Shown one piece after another: positions 19,216 to 34,108 of a stretch of DNA of 52,675 nucleotides. The position numbers were made by a program, and so were the translations under genes. The stretch is from Capillidium heterosporum. Its lineage: Eukaryota > Entomophthoromycota > Entomophthoromycetes > Entomophthorales > Capillidiaceae. Positions within the stretch are counted from its first letter, which is position 1. Every line of letters begins with the position of its first letter. A model generated the notes under the pieces. It was not told where the DNA came from, searched no databases, and worked only from the letters and a program-made list of their open reading frames with translations. The stretch covers positions 1 through 52,675 of the forward strand of contig WBMQ01000025.1 in assembly GCA_016630905.1 (NCBI GenBank), in the 5' to 3' direction.

Positions 19216-19928
19216 TGTCAGCTTAACTCTCCGGTTAAAACATATATCAAACATTGGATTATTTTTATACTTTTCACAGGTAGCCTACATTTGTGCTATA
19301 CTGCCTACTAATATGCTTTGGGTTATGTATTTTTATCTTTCACCTATCCTTTCCTATGCTTTAAATCACTATCCATCCATTTCCCATTCCTTTAATTTGC
19401 CACCAGTTCGCTTAATTTTACCTTGGATTGATTATTCTTTTAGATATGGTTTTTGTTCAACCTTGATTTCAGATATCTACCAATGCTACACTGCATAATA
19501 ATTGAGTCCTAACTTCTGCAGCGGATCACTACAACTGGGACACATGCCATCCTTTCAATTGGAAAGAATCAACTCATGCATCGTCAAGTTATGACTTTCT
19601 TCTAAGCTGCAATATATATCAAAATTCTTTCATAGAAAGACGAATATTTTTGATATTTTTTCAGGTCTTGATTTTCTTGAGCTATAAATTTAAGTTTGGA
19701 TTAATTTGATTAAATGTTTTAAAGATTCCTAGCCAATAGCTTTGCAGTAATTGAGCATTTTAAGTATTTTTATTGGCTATAAAGTAATCACTGCATATGT
19801 ATTAGCCAGCTTATAATAGGATTCATATTTTACATTCCATGTCAAAGGACTCACCAAGTTCGACCAAATCCACTCAATTGGAAATTCGAACCAGTGGTCA
19901 GACACTCAGCAAGGTCAGCTAGCCTACA
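19216..19928 (+). repeat. 3' LTR of the broken element
   Basis: It starts TGTCAGCTTAAC and ends AGCCTACA. Its last 100 bases or so follow the family A LTR, including the segment encoding the gag start, while the rest has diverged. It is 713 bp long. Confidence 0.65.
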
Positions 19929-20457
19929 TTAGCTATCCAAATTTGAAGATTTTTATATTGTGAACTTATGGGTTATTACTATATTGCTGCCATTTACACA
20001 CTTCAAAATAGAAACTTTACATTTATAGTTAAAAACTTTTAGCTATCATAAGCTTACTATATAAATTGATTTTAATTCCTTTTGATATAAAAGCATCATC
20101 TTAGCTGCATCCATCATCTGAACTTTATAAGCTGAAATTTGAAGCTTTATAATGTTTCAATATTTGGCTATCAATACCAAAAACTATCCAATTTTGTAAG
20201 AGAAAATATGCATTCATCCTTATATTTTCTGTTTGAAAATTTACTACAATCTTATAATCAAAAGGCTGTCAAATATTTATATATTTACTAGCATACACCA
20301 GTTTCAAATCGTTGACATAATATATCAATATTAAATAAAGGTAAAACGAGTTAAATCAAGCAGCGTATCTAAGTTATAGTAAATAGAGAGGCTAAAATCA
20401 ACCAACTTACAGTCAAAAATTCCACTTGAAATTTATCTAAAAAGCTCAAAACCACCA
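19929..20457. other. Intergenic, boundary between repeat block and gene island
   Basis: AT-rich sequence with no ORF of note and no recognised repeat. It probably contains the 3' untranslated region of the acyltransferase gene on its right side. Confidence 0.5.
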
Positions 20458-21977
20458 TCAGAACAAGAAGATGTACAGGAAGTAAAAGATAATCCACCAG
20501 GGGATAGATAGTATAGGGAAGATTAGAATTTCAGTAATATGGCGTAAAGCCACATTGACCAGAATAGGATTGCCAATAGCTTGGGTACCATTGATACCAT
20601 CGACTTTGTCATCTTTGGATGGGAAGTGACCGTGCTCATAAAAGTACTCCATCAAGTCGTCCTTCTCCTGCCATTTAGAACGCAGCCACGATCCAAATTC
20701 ATCTTCATCGGCTAGTGGAATATCTTTGAGGGCAAAGCGTCGCACATAGATATGGATCTGACCTGGGTTCATACCAACAGCATACATGGCAGCGATAGTA
20801 TAGGTATACTGAGGAGTAGTGCCGGGCTTGACTCCAGGTATACCAATGGTGAAGTCGTAGAGGTATTCAACAGTATCTTTCAAAGCGTGGGCACTCTTAA
20901 ACAAGCCTAAACTTCGGGGAAGTAGCGTATGTTTGTATACCTCCTAATACCAATAAATATATATACACAATATAAAAATATACCAGGTTGTTCTTTTCGG
21001 CAAATGAATGAGATTTTTCTCGAGTTTCAGCAGAGATGGTTGTACCTTCGGGGAATATCAACAGCCACAATGGGTCCATGCTCTTCTTGATTTTTTCGAG
21101 ATGGGCCATAAAATTGCGTTCATCTTTGGCCCAGTTACGTTCTAAAAATATAAAGTCAAAGAACCACATGCCCTACATCAAAATTAGTTCAAGTAAATGT
21201 GCGATGCTTTACCCTATTGTTGTTAAATAGTACAAAGACAACTACATTAGTAAAAGTTGTAAACATATATTATTACCATCCCAAAATAGGTACATATTTC
21301 AACGAAGCCTTGGCAATAATCTTGAGATCCCCATGCCGACGCGCAAAATAGGACAGGCACCTAAATTTTAAAAAATTAGCATAAAAACATGAAGGCAATT
21401 ACCAAATGTAGATCCAATCGGAGTACAACTGATGGTTAGCTATTAAAATTAACTTTTCAGGGAAATTAAGCTTCAACTTCAAGTCTTCCAAAGACTGGTT
21501 AGGTGAAAGGACCAATGGCTTAGGTGCCAGTAGAGGTTCCTCACCCAAAGATACATCAGGGACTAAAACAAAGGTGGTAGGAGCAAATAGCTGATGTAAT
21601 GCAACTAACCCAATGCCAAACATCTTTTGAGTGAAGTTAATTATTTGCTTGGCTTGGAACGGGTCGAAGAGGTAGAGGGGCAGCAGCAAATTTTGGACAC
21701 CGTTGGTAACGGCTGTCATAAAGGTAAAGGCTAAGAATACGGAAACGATGGTAAAATAAAAGTAACTACGTTGCAGTAAGGAGCCTTGGAAATGTATGGA
21801 GCCACTACCATCTTGCATTGGTACTTCGTACTGGGCTGGTAAGGGCTGGGGGTCGATGTAGCGAGGTTTTTCACTTTTAGTTGGGTTGTCTTGACTGCCC
21901 ATGTTGGTTGAAGTTGAAGGTTGAGTTGTGTTTAGATGAACTATTGAGCTTAACTGCCTTTCTCTTAGTATTCCCAC
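20458..21977 (-). CDS. Lysophospholipid acyltransferase (PlsC/CST26-LCLAT1 type)
   Basis: A membrane acyltransferase that should move an acyl chain from acyl-CoA to a lysophospholipid, probably at the endoplasmic reticulum. Spliced exons are 21403-21977, 21277-21360, a single base at 21213, 20984-21172 and 20458-20943, giving 444 residues. It shows the catalytic NHX4D motif (NHQLYSD, residues 181-187), the GWGM segment, 'FIFLERNW', and the FPEGT motif (about 260-264), followed by 'LLPRSLGL'. Hydrophobic segments lie near residues 72-92 and at the C-terminus. The two introns around 21213 are 40 and 63 nt; without the one-base exon the frame is lost. ATG 21977 is the first start; an inner ATG (residue 26) is possible. 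It is divergent from the kinesin gene. Confidence 0.88.
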
Positions 21978-22779
21978 TTTTGCCGTTTCGTAAATAAGCT
22001 TGTCAAAATGGATTTGGAACTTTTAGACTGAGTTTCTACAAAAATTCAAATGTAAGCAAAGCGGATCTAGACTGCGACCTACAGCCAAATGGTGGAATAT
22101 AGAAATTGACAGGTTGGCAATTTAATAGTATTAACATTTATATATAGACAGGTTTCGATGTATATGCTATAGAGCTTAAAAGGTATAGTGAAATGGTATT
22201 GATCACGTTTACGCTGTTTATATGCTATAAGCTTAAAGATGTGGCTATTTTGGCATGTTTCTACAAGTTTTTAGTGCACGTTCATAATATAAGCTATGAA
22301 ATGCAGCCATAATAGTGAGACAGAGGAAACAGAATCTATGGATTCAAACTAATAACTATCTTTAAACATATATAAAAATAGATGATAGTTAATTATATAT
22401 ATTGCATTTCCTATAGCTATCTACTTACAAGTACATAGATGTTTAAATCAACTAATAATCGATTTGGATACTTGATAAAATTGTCCGGGCTAGCTAGTTA
22501 TTATAACTGTAATTGAAGCAAGTTGATCTTCAATGGCAAAAGCTACCACCTCTTATAAAATATCTATATATAGCTTAGAATATCTATAAAAACTACAAGC
22601 TTCACCTTCCAACTTCCCCAGCTATATTAAGTCATTTCCAGGCTAACCATATTGCATTCTCCATACTTTTCATCAAAATCAAAGTTGGAAAAGCTATCAA
22701 TGACCTCACTACACTACTAAATCAGACTTTACCCTCTTGAAGTAGGGTTTACACTTTGAAGCTTGAGTAGTTTATCCAC
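21978..22779. promoter_or_regulatory. Shared upstream region of acyltransferase and kinesin genes
   Basis: About 800 bp between two divergent start codons. It is AT-rich with TATATA-like words (for example near 22563-22575). No ORF or repeat is recognised. Any promoter assignment is inference from position. Confidence 0.4.
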
Positions 22780-25700
22780 TTGAGTATTTATGAGATGGGT
22801 AGCAACCAGAACAGTATCAAAGTAGTATGCCGATTTCGACCCCAGAACAAGATAGAGTTAAGGGAGAGTGGGCGTACTGTCGTTAATTTCCATGATGACA
22901 ATCAAACTGTTACAATGGGTGTATGCTTTCACTTTGGTTGGAGTATATCAGCTAACCAATAGTTACTATAGGACCAGGAAGCCAATGACAACAGTACGTT
23001 TACCTTTGACCGAATATTTGGCCCATCGACTTCCCAACAAGATATATTCAACTACTCTATAAAATCAACCGTAGATGGTAACTATTTAATATTTTGCATT
23101 GTATGAGGTAGCTAAGATAAATGCAGATGTTTTAAACGGATATAACGGCACAGTCTTTGCCTATGGACAGACCGGTTCGGGGAAGACATTTACTATGATG
23201 GTATGTAGCACATTTTCAAACATAGTGTTGATTTATCTAACTTTAACTAGGGCAGCGAAATGGAAAATGAGGAGCTAAAAGGTATAATACCCCGAATAAT
23301 AGAATCTATTTTCGGGTACATATTGGTATCGCCTGATTCTATTGAGTATACCGTCAACGTATCCTACATGGAAATTTATATGGAGCGTATAAGAGATCTT
23401 TTACATCGTAAAAATTTAACCATTTGCAAAACTTATTTTATAAGCTTCTAGTGATAATCTACCCATCCACGAAGATAAATCGAGGGGAGTTTATGTCAAG
23501 GGGCTATGTGAAGTCTATGTCAGTTCGATAAGCGAGGTATATGATGTAATGCGCCAAGGTGGATCATCGAGAGCGGTTGGCTATACAAGTGCATCATTAA
23601 TTTTGAATGTTAGCTAAATGGCTTTAGATATGAACGCTGAGAGCTCGAGAAGTCATTCGATATTTGTTATAACCATTTCGCAGCGAAATTTACAAGACGG
23701 TGGTAGTCAAAAGACCGGTAAGTTGTATTTGGTAGATCTAGCGGGTTCCGAAAAGGTAGCTTGTTAGCTTTGAGAGTTATTAAACACATTTTAATTTAGG
23801 TTGGTAAAACAGGGGCGTCAGGGCAAACTTTAGAAGAGGCCAAGAAGATCAACAAGTCATTGTCGTCGTTGGGAATGGTCATCAACGCTTTAACTGACGG
23901 AAAAGTAAGTTTAGGATATATTGAACTATTTATGTATCAACTTTTAGTCTTCCCATGTGCCCTACAGAGATTCTAAATTGACCAGAATACTTCAAGAGTC
24001 GCTTGGCGGTAACTCCCGGACAACTTTGATCATCAACTGTTCCCCTTCTGAATACAATGAATCAGAGACATTAAGTACCTTGAGATTTGGTATGAGGTAC
24101 AGATTTAAACACATATGTATTGTGATACTTAGCCTTTTATCTTCAGAGCCAAAAAGATTCAAAACAAAGCCAAGATCAATCAAGACCTCAGTCCAGCCGA
24201 ACTTAAAGCTTTACTTAAGAAGTCCAATGCGCAATGTCTTACTTATCAACAATATATACTGCTTTTGGAAGATGAGCTCAAGAAATGGCGCGCAGGTATC
24301 ATACAGCTTTAAATTTCTCAAGTAACAGATATATCTCTATAGGTGACACAGTCCCACCCGAAGAATATGCCAGCATGAGCAAGGTCAAAACTGCTTTACC
24401 AGTACCCACTGTTTCGCATCAACATAGTAAATCGCTACCAATCGACCCACATACCATACCAGTTAACTCTAGCACGCCTTCATTCAGTAATACGCCTCCA
24501 CTATCCCAGGCCAGTTCTTCTCGGCCCTGGACACCCAGCGTACCTCTGCTTACTGAAGATGAGAGAGACCAATTTTTGGAGCAAGAAAACCGCTTAATGG
24601 ACAGTCTAGCCGAAAAAGTAACCAATATTATCTTACTTTTGTTTACACTTAACTTTAGGAGGATGAGTTGGCTCAGCTGCAAGCAACCTTAGCCTCGGTA
24701 ACCCATCAACTCGACGAATTCCGTTCAAGTAGCGAAGGAGCACTTTTGGATGAAAACAAAATTCTTAACGAACAGCTAGCCTTGGCAAAAGCTGACTGGG
24801 ATAGTATAAAATTCGAGAGTAACGAGCTCAAAATTAACTTTGACACGTTGTCGGATACAAACCAGCACTTGGAGAGGAAGTTGATGGAGGCATTGGAGAA
24901 GATCACTGAGCTCGAGAACAACCAGCAGGCCTCCGTTGATCGACAGAAAGAGCGGAGTAAGGGTAAACGAGTTGAGAAGATCGCCAAGATGATGGCCCAT
25001 TCCGAAACTGCCACCAAAGCAGCCAACCACGAGCTCGAGATGCGTGACATGCTGCTCAATTTAGAGAGGATGGGTGGTACCAGCCATCTTACACCACAGC
25101 AGATTGATCAAATGAAGCACGAGTTACTGTCCTACAAGGTAAAGGCCCAATCCAGCCAGCAAGTTGTTCACCAGTTGAACGAGGATAAAGAGATCATGGC
25201 CGACAAGTTTAACTCGCTACAGCGCAGGTTTAACGAACTGGAATCCGATCATGAAAAGTTACTTATGTCGGCGTTAGCTCAGGCTCCCGTCGAAGCTGCC
25301 GACGCCATGACACTGCAAGTTGAGAACCGTTACCGTCGCGAGTTGGAGACTTGCAAAACCAACTTAAGTAGTCTACAAAAGACCTTGAATTCCAAGATCG
25401 AAGAGGTCAGTGCACTCGGCATGCAAAACCAAACCTTGACGCATGAGCGAGACTCCTTGCTCGCTAAAATGGAAAGCAGTAATTTACTTCCCAAAGACAG
25501 TGACGCCGAAGCGCAACGACTTAAACTGGCGGAAGCCATGTCCCAGCAACTGGAAAAGTTTGAAAAGCTCAAGGTCGATATGGCTCGTGACCTCGAAGCA
25601 AGGTGTGAACGGGTAGCTGAATTAGAATTGACTTTGGAAGCTACCCAGCATGAGTACCAAGAGGCATTGAACTTGCACCAAAGCAAGCACCAAAGAAGCC

Positions 25701-26193
25701 AGAAGAAGAAGTTGGACCTTTTGGAAGCACACCTCGAACAGCTTTTGATGGTCCATAAAGAAGTACCGTTTACTCTATTTTAACTACTAACTTTTACTAG
25801 CTGATGGAACAAAACACCAAAGTCAAGAAGGAGATCGCCATTTGTGAACGCAAACTCAACACTAGGAACGATAGGATTGCTTCTTTAGAAAAACTACTCG
25901 ACGAGTCACAGCAGAAACTCAAAGGACAAGCCGATAGGTTCGAACTACAGATCCAACAGATCAACGAGCGCAACGAACAGCGACAAAGAGTAGCCAGGCA
26001 GCCTTCAGTGACGCTATTGGAGCAAACTACGACGCAGATACCAAGGTACCAAAGTAGGATCGTCAAGCCCATTAAAGGTGGCAACCAGATGCTTAATGAA
26101 AACGGCACCATTAGTGGGAACCCAGTACGAGTGCTATCACCCCAGCAGCTAAACTACTCAAGGTCGCGGAACTACAACGGGTCCAAGCCTTGA
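22780..26193 (+). CDS. Kinesin-1 heavy chain (conventional fungal kinesin)
   Basis: A plus-end microtubule motor that hauls vesicles and membranes. Twelve exons with eleven short introns are needed to join the motor. The motor domain starts '[18 protein letters not shown]', has the P-loop GQTGSGKT (residues 96-103), switch I '[11 protein letters not shown]', switch II '[17 protein letters not shown]' and '[19 protein letters not shown]'. A long coiled coil follows (24668-26000), and the tail 'RIVKPIKGG' matches the IAK autoinhibitory motif of kinesin-1. The linker around 24345-24560 is proline/serine-rich. One acceptor after 'RDLLH' appears to be AAG. The start may be ATG 22780 or ATG 22795 just before GSNQ. 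Length about 950 residues, as usual for fungal kinesin-1. Confidence 0.95.
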
Positions 26194-27221
26194 ATTGAAC
26201 GCTAATTTTTAAGAGTATAGTTCAAAGGTAGTTGGCAAATGCTACTTTTAATGTGAATATGTTTAGTTTACCTTTAATAAAGTTAGAAATGTTTAATAAT
26301 TGGATCATTTTTAGCATGCTCTTGTAAGATGCATATATGTTGATGTATATTTAATAATACTATGTAAATTTTGTACTATAGTAAAGTGTTATAAATTATT
26401 TCTAGTTAATAAATCATCAATCAAGATACTATACTCCCTCTATTCAGATGCACTAGACATTTTCTTTTTAAAGTTTATAAGCTAGAAATGTTGAATAACT
26501 GCGAATAAAATTAGTACAACTACGTTTCAAATTTATTATATTAAAACCTAATACTTTATTAATTGAAGCTTATAAAACTCAAACTTCTATGCAAATAAAC
26601 TAGAATAAAATTGCAAATAGTTCTACTTGTGAATATATATTTTGTATCCTAGTATATCAAAATATCGACTATATTAGGGCCTCAAAAATTCATAGCATCT
26701 GCTTAAAATAAGGATATATATAATGTATTTTAATTTTTGAGCTAATATTAGTTGTATATCCCACACAATTGAAATACCTTCTAAATAGTGATCATTCCTA
26801 CCTTGCAACTTATAAATGAAATAAGCAAAAACTGAGCATTAGTAAAAGTAGCAAATGTCTAATTACCCGAGAAATATTTATTAGAACAATATTGTTATCC
26901 ATGCTAATACTTTGAAAATAAACATCTTTTGCATATACTAAGTATATACCGATGGAATATATACCTACATCACAGTATAAATACATCAAGTCAGAGGATC
27001 CGCTTTTCAATTGCTTGTAAACCAGTAATTGGAAATGAACTCATAACAACTGCAAAAGAAACATCCAAACCAAATGCTAGTAAAGAGCGAAATACTCAAT
27101 AATATCGCTTTAATTACAATTATAATGCAATCTCATTTGCTAGAGTAAACTTATAAACAACATATTAAGCTTTGCCCAATTCGCAGACACACTCATCTTA
27201 TCAACCTCCCAAGTTAACTAA
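26194..27221. other. Intergenic region between kinesin and ATG5
   Basis: About 1 kb of AT-rich sequence with stops in all frames and no recognised repeat or RNA gene. It holds the kinesin 3' end and the ATG5 promoter by position. Confidence 0.5.
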
Positions 27222-28958
27222 ATGTCGGATAGGCAAAGTACCCAAAGTCCGTCCAACTCGACGAAGCGACGCATGAATTCCACTGGTTTCCTCAACTTGG
27301 AAGATACTAACCTAACCCAACCAAGTAACATCAACTCCGATAGCAAGGAAAACATTTCGGAAAGATTTATCTCTACAACAAGATTACAAAGATCCTTCAG
27401 CTCAAGTGGTCACAAACCTAAGTCCAAGTACGACAAGTCAGAACTAGAAGATTCCAAGCAGGGTTTAAATCAACAAAGTTTACATGAGGTTCGAAAGTCA
27501 GTTTGGGAGGCATTGGTTCCAACCTGTTTAGCGTTTCATAGTTTGGACAAGGCCAACTTACCTTCGTCGCCACCAAACTTGGAATTCGACAGCTACTTTG
27601 TAAGTTACTTATTGTTACTTTAAATGCATTATTCAGCAATCTTAAAATCCCCAACTAATTTTATTGCATTTAGGAGCTGCTGCCGCGGCGAGCCTACTTC
27701 AGCTTCTACATTGACCAAGTTATCCAATTTATATTTCGAGAGGTTATGGATGACCCCGACTTTTTGTTCCGAGAAGTTTGGCTAGAGTCAAATGGGGTAC
27801 CACTCAAGTGGTAAGAGTTTTATTTTTCTCCAATTTCTAATCTATAGCTGCATTCTGTTTCTACAGGCATTATCCTATCGGACTGTTATTTGATATGTAC
27901 AATACTAGTAGTTTAGAGCCTTGGGTAATAAATATCCGATATGGCAACTACCCAATGGACAAGATATTTCGCCCACCTTCAATTAGCACTTCCCAGATTC
28001 CACCTTCCGATTCGTTTATGAACATTTTAAAAGAGGTACACTTATTTACTTGGAAGATATTAATGAAGTTAGGCAAACCATCTAAGATTTGGGAACACCA
28101 AGAAGGTAATGAGTTTGACAAAAGACGACCAAACGCAGTTATGGGATTCGGTATTTCAAGGTAATACCCTTATTTTCCTGTTTTAACTTTTTTATAGGCG
28201 ATTTTGACAAGTTCTGGCAGATCCAAAACCATTTGTTAAGCTCCGAAGTAGCGCGATCCCAATCACATCGACAGAAAGCCCCTTCTCTAGATCGGATTAC
28301 CACTCCAAGTGGTATTAGTAAAGATTTCGCAGGCCACGACTTGGGGCTGAAAGCACTACTTCCAAGGCCAGCCGTACTACCTTTACCCGAATTTAAAAGC
28401 ATTCCAGTGCGACTGTACTTGCACGAAAACTTGGTAAATCAGAACCAGACATTGGATAGTGGCTTCCACGTGATACAAAGCCTTATCACATCTTTGACTT
28501 CAAGCGGTGGTACAGCGTCCACCAAGCCAGATCAAGAACCTTCAACCTCACTACCCACTTCTACTAAAACAGTATCGAGCAGTAACGACTTGGATGATGT
28601 CGAGACGGATTCCAATCCCAACACGGAAATCTTGGAGATATCGGAGAAACCATCCCATGATTCTGATGTAGCAGATCCAATATCGATGGCTAACTTATCA
28701 TTAGAAGACAGTGGGAATGCTATTAAACTACCAGCTGTACGGTTCAATACGGTCCATGATGCCATTATTCAAGTACTCGCTAATAATTTTTTGTCGGACT
28801 CAATCAAGTTCGATATCTACAATAGGGAGTTTGTGCGCACAAAACTCAAAGTGAAGCTACAAGGAATCTATGTCCCATTGAGTGCACCACTGTTGCATAG
28901 CTATCTGCACCTCGTCTACCCAGATGGCTTCATCCATATTGTTATCTGTCCTATTTAA
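27222..28958 (+). CDS. ATG5: Autophagy protein 5
   Basis: ATG5 is the acceptor of ATG12 and part of the ATG12-ATG5-ATG16 E3-like complex that lipidates ATG8 on forming autophagosomes. Five exons (27222-27599, 27674-27810, 27867-28035, 28073-28160, 28198-28958) give 510 residues. Hallmarks are 'VRKSVWEALVPTCLAF', 'LLPRRAYFSFYIDQV', 'GVPLKWHYPIGLLFDMY', 'FMNILKEANHLRFGNTKKV', 'DQTQLWDSV' and 'DFDKFWQIQ', then 'IPVRLYL', and the C-terminal 'GFIHIVICPI'. A candidate ATG12-acceptor lysine is in 'GNYPMDKIF'. Unusual are a polar N-terminal extension of about 85 residues and a long serine/aspartate-rich insert (about 350-430), which make it much longer than human ATG5 (275). Confidence 0.95.
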
Positions 28959-29620
28959 ATTACAATAAACCTGTTTTCTATAATAATTCAGCACTTTGAC
29001 TTTTTTCTACTTGCATTACAGATGTAACAATATATTTATCAAGCTTTTATTTTGCTTGAATATGTAGCTCATAAATCAAACTACAATGATATGCAACAAC
29101 TTGGCTAAGCCGATTTAGATTGAATTACCTATAGTTTTTATTGGTAAGCTATATGAATCCAATGAACAAGAAATTAAATTTAGAATAGTATATGTTTAAC
29201 TTAATCATACTTGCTTTCTGATAAACTAAAAGTATATATATTATTATTAGTTAAAATGATATACATCTAAAATAAATTGCATATACCAATCAGTAGAAAA
29301 GTTATATGAACTACTAATTTTAATTTAGGATACTATTAAAACAATATCCTATTATCTATAAAGAAACATTATTTTAAATGTGAATTTCACTCCAAAATCC
29401 TTGTATACTGCAAACTAATCATCCAACTCTGATTATTTCGTTACAAATTAGTAGCATGCTTATACAAATAATAGCAAGCATACTAGTTAAAAGCTACCTA
29501 ATTTTTAAATACAACTTTATTTAACCATTAGTTTACTAAAGACTAAATAAGAGTAATTATAAAGAGAACGGGCTTAACATTTTGCTTGGGAATCCATCCA
29601 AATCTCATATTACATTTGTA
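28959..29620. other. Intergenic region between convergent ATG5 and eIF3f
   Basis: About 660 bp of AT-rich sequence between two stop codons. No ORF, RNA gene or repeat is recognised; it should hold both 3' ends. Confidence 0.5.
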
Positions 29621-30851
29621 TTAGAGGAGGGATTGGATGTTCTCGGTCAAAGCGAGCTGGGATCGCGTCAAGTTGGCAAGGTATACGACCATGAGGAGGT
29701 CCTTGAATTTCAAATTTTAGTAAACAAACTCGAAATACGAAATAGCTACCTGGACGTGGGCGTTGAAAGTCTTTTCAAACTGTTCGGGATCGATCTTAGG
29801 GACGGTAGCCAAAGTGTCCATGAGGTACCTTCCGATAACAGGGTTGGCAGGTTCACTTCCGTTCTAAAAATTAAGATATTTGAATTAAATTACGTGAATC
29901 TTATAGAAAGCCGTATAACTTACCAAGACATCTTTTACGTAACTCTGTACGCGAACTAACATAGATTGAACCTGCTTCATGGCCCGAATGAGATTGCTGG
30001 CATCAGTTAATAATGGATGGCGACCGTTCGATTCGCTAGATTCAGGTAAACTTAAGATGTCGACTAAACGTTTTAAACTGTTATTAAAGCTAAAGATTGA
30101 TGGAATAGAATTTACGGGCTGATCTTTCGGCACGGTGTAATTGAATTTCACAGTTGATGGGTTTGAATATACAGTTTTCAGGTCTCCCTGAAATTCCTAT
30201 AAGTGCGCTATTTGTGGTTAGAAAACTAAATATATATAGAAATACCTAGTGAAGGCTTTGATGCCGAAATCACCACCTTTGAGGGTAGTGTCCATAACCA
30301 AGTGGACAGCGTTGAAGGGTGCCGTTTCATTCTGGTAGAAATCTTGGATGAGGGAGGAGTAGGGGTTCAAGGTGGTGCCGGTACCGTACCTTTTAAATAA
30401 TAAAAACGTAAACAACAAAAAAAGTTGAAAAACTACCATCCGACGATAACTTCTTGCTTGTTGACCTTGTGATGTAACTCGTACATAGCTCTGTGGTAAT
30501 CCATATCGACAGCAACCTACCAGCAAAAGCATAAATTTAAAATAAAGGCCTCTATTCTACCTGGTTCTCCGACTCGGTATGGGAAACTGGGAAGCAAGAA
30601 CGGATCTCAATAATGGAGCCATCTTCAGATCGCGTTCCCAATAAAGTACCAATTACGTTGGTCTGTTCATCAGTTCTACGTAAGAAGTGATCTAAAATGG
30701 AAAGTAGGACGGCAGGGTGGACTTTAGCGGCAACTGAAGCTTGGGCCCTGCTTATTGAGAGATTTCCTAACTGAGCAACCGTCCCGTTGATGCTGTTGTA
30801 TTGGGTACCCAAATCTAACTTCAAGGTCTTTTCTATGTTGGCGCTGACCAT
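29621..30851 (-). CDS. Translation initiation factor eIF3 subunit f
   Basis: An MPN-domain subunit of eIF3, which assembles the 43S preinitiation complex. The MPN part begins 'AKVHPAVLLSILDHFLRR' and continues 'NVIGTLLGTRSEDGSIIEI' and, after an intron, 'VAVDMDYHRAMYELHHKV' and 'VIVGWYGTG'. The next exon reads 'SALIGISGRPENCIF' and 'HRAERSA', then after a 54-nt intron 'LDILSLPESSE'; the C-terminus has 'VIGRYLMDTLATVPKI' and 'DLLMVVYLANLTRSQLAL', as in other eIF3f proteins. Several introns are 38-65 nt. I chose ATG 30851 (A at -3, G at +4); an upstream in-frame ATG at 31037 would add about 62 residues. Confidence 0.93.
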
Positions 30852-31259
30852 CTTGATATTCTCTTTACTCTGAAAAAGCTGTTCTGGTAGAATAGAAATT
30901 GCACTGCTTTGAAATTTTTTGAAGTGAGTTCTATCCAATGAAAGCAACTCTGGTGGGGTTTGGGTTGAGTTTTGAAGGTCAACAACAGCCAGCTTCACTA
31001 ACTGATAAACGGAAACCTTTAACCTCTTTAACATCATGCAATAGGCTGGAATTTAAACTCCGCTATATTTTCAAGTATCGGTTACTGGTTTCCATTGCAA
31101 CAAAGTTAGCCTATTCTAAGGTTGACTATGACCTCATACTCCATGCTAAAAATCTGAGATGAAATCCACTAAAAGTAAAGCCAATCTTACGATTTACTAA
31201 GCCAAACAACTTGAACAACCCGCAACTAGGCAATCCAACCACCTTATCATCGATATACC
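30852..31259. promoter_or_regulatory. Possible bidirectional promoter of eIF3f and YME1
   Basis: About 400 bp separate the chosen start codons of two divergent genes. If the longer eIF3f start is used only about 220 bp remain. No specific factor site is recognised. Confidence 0.35.

Positions 31260-34108
<2,849 letters not shown>

Larger units (their letters stand above)
16950..19928 (+). mobile_element. Broken Ty3/gypsy element related to family A
   Basis: It has a 5' LTR ending at CCAACA (17379; start near 16950 uncertain), a gag-like ORF (17278-18432), a short and much reduced pol remnant (about 18490-19215, resembling the start of pol and part of the protease region), and a 3' LTR (19216-19928). 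The two LTRs differ strongly, so it is far older than the full element, but it lacks the AT saturation of its neighbours. It is broken: most of pol is gone and the remainder carries several breaks. Confidence 0.8.

Noticed and set aside
28036-28072. Reading straight through this segment of ATG5
   Set aside because: The frame is open, but it destroys the conserved 'LKEANHLRFG' and 'QLWDSV' regions and leads to a stop in the next exon; removing it as a 37-nt intron restores both.
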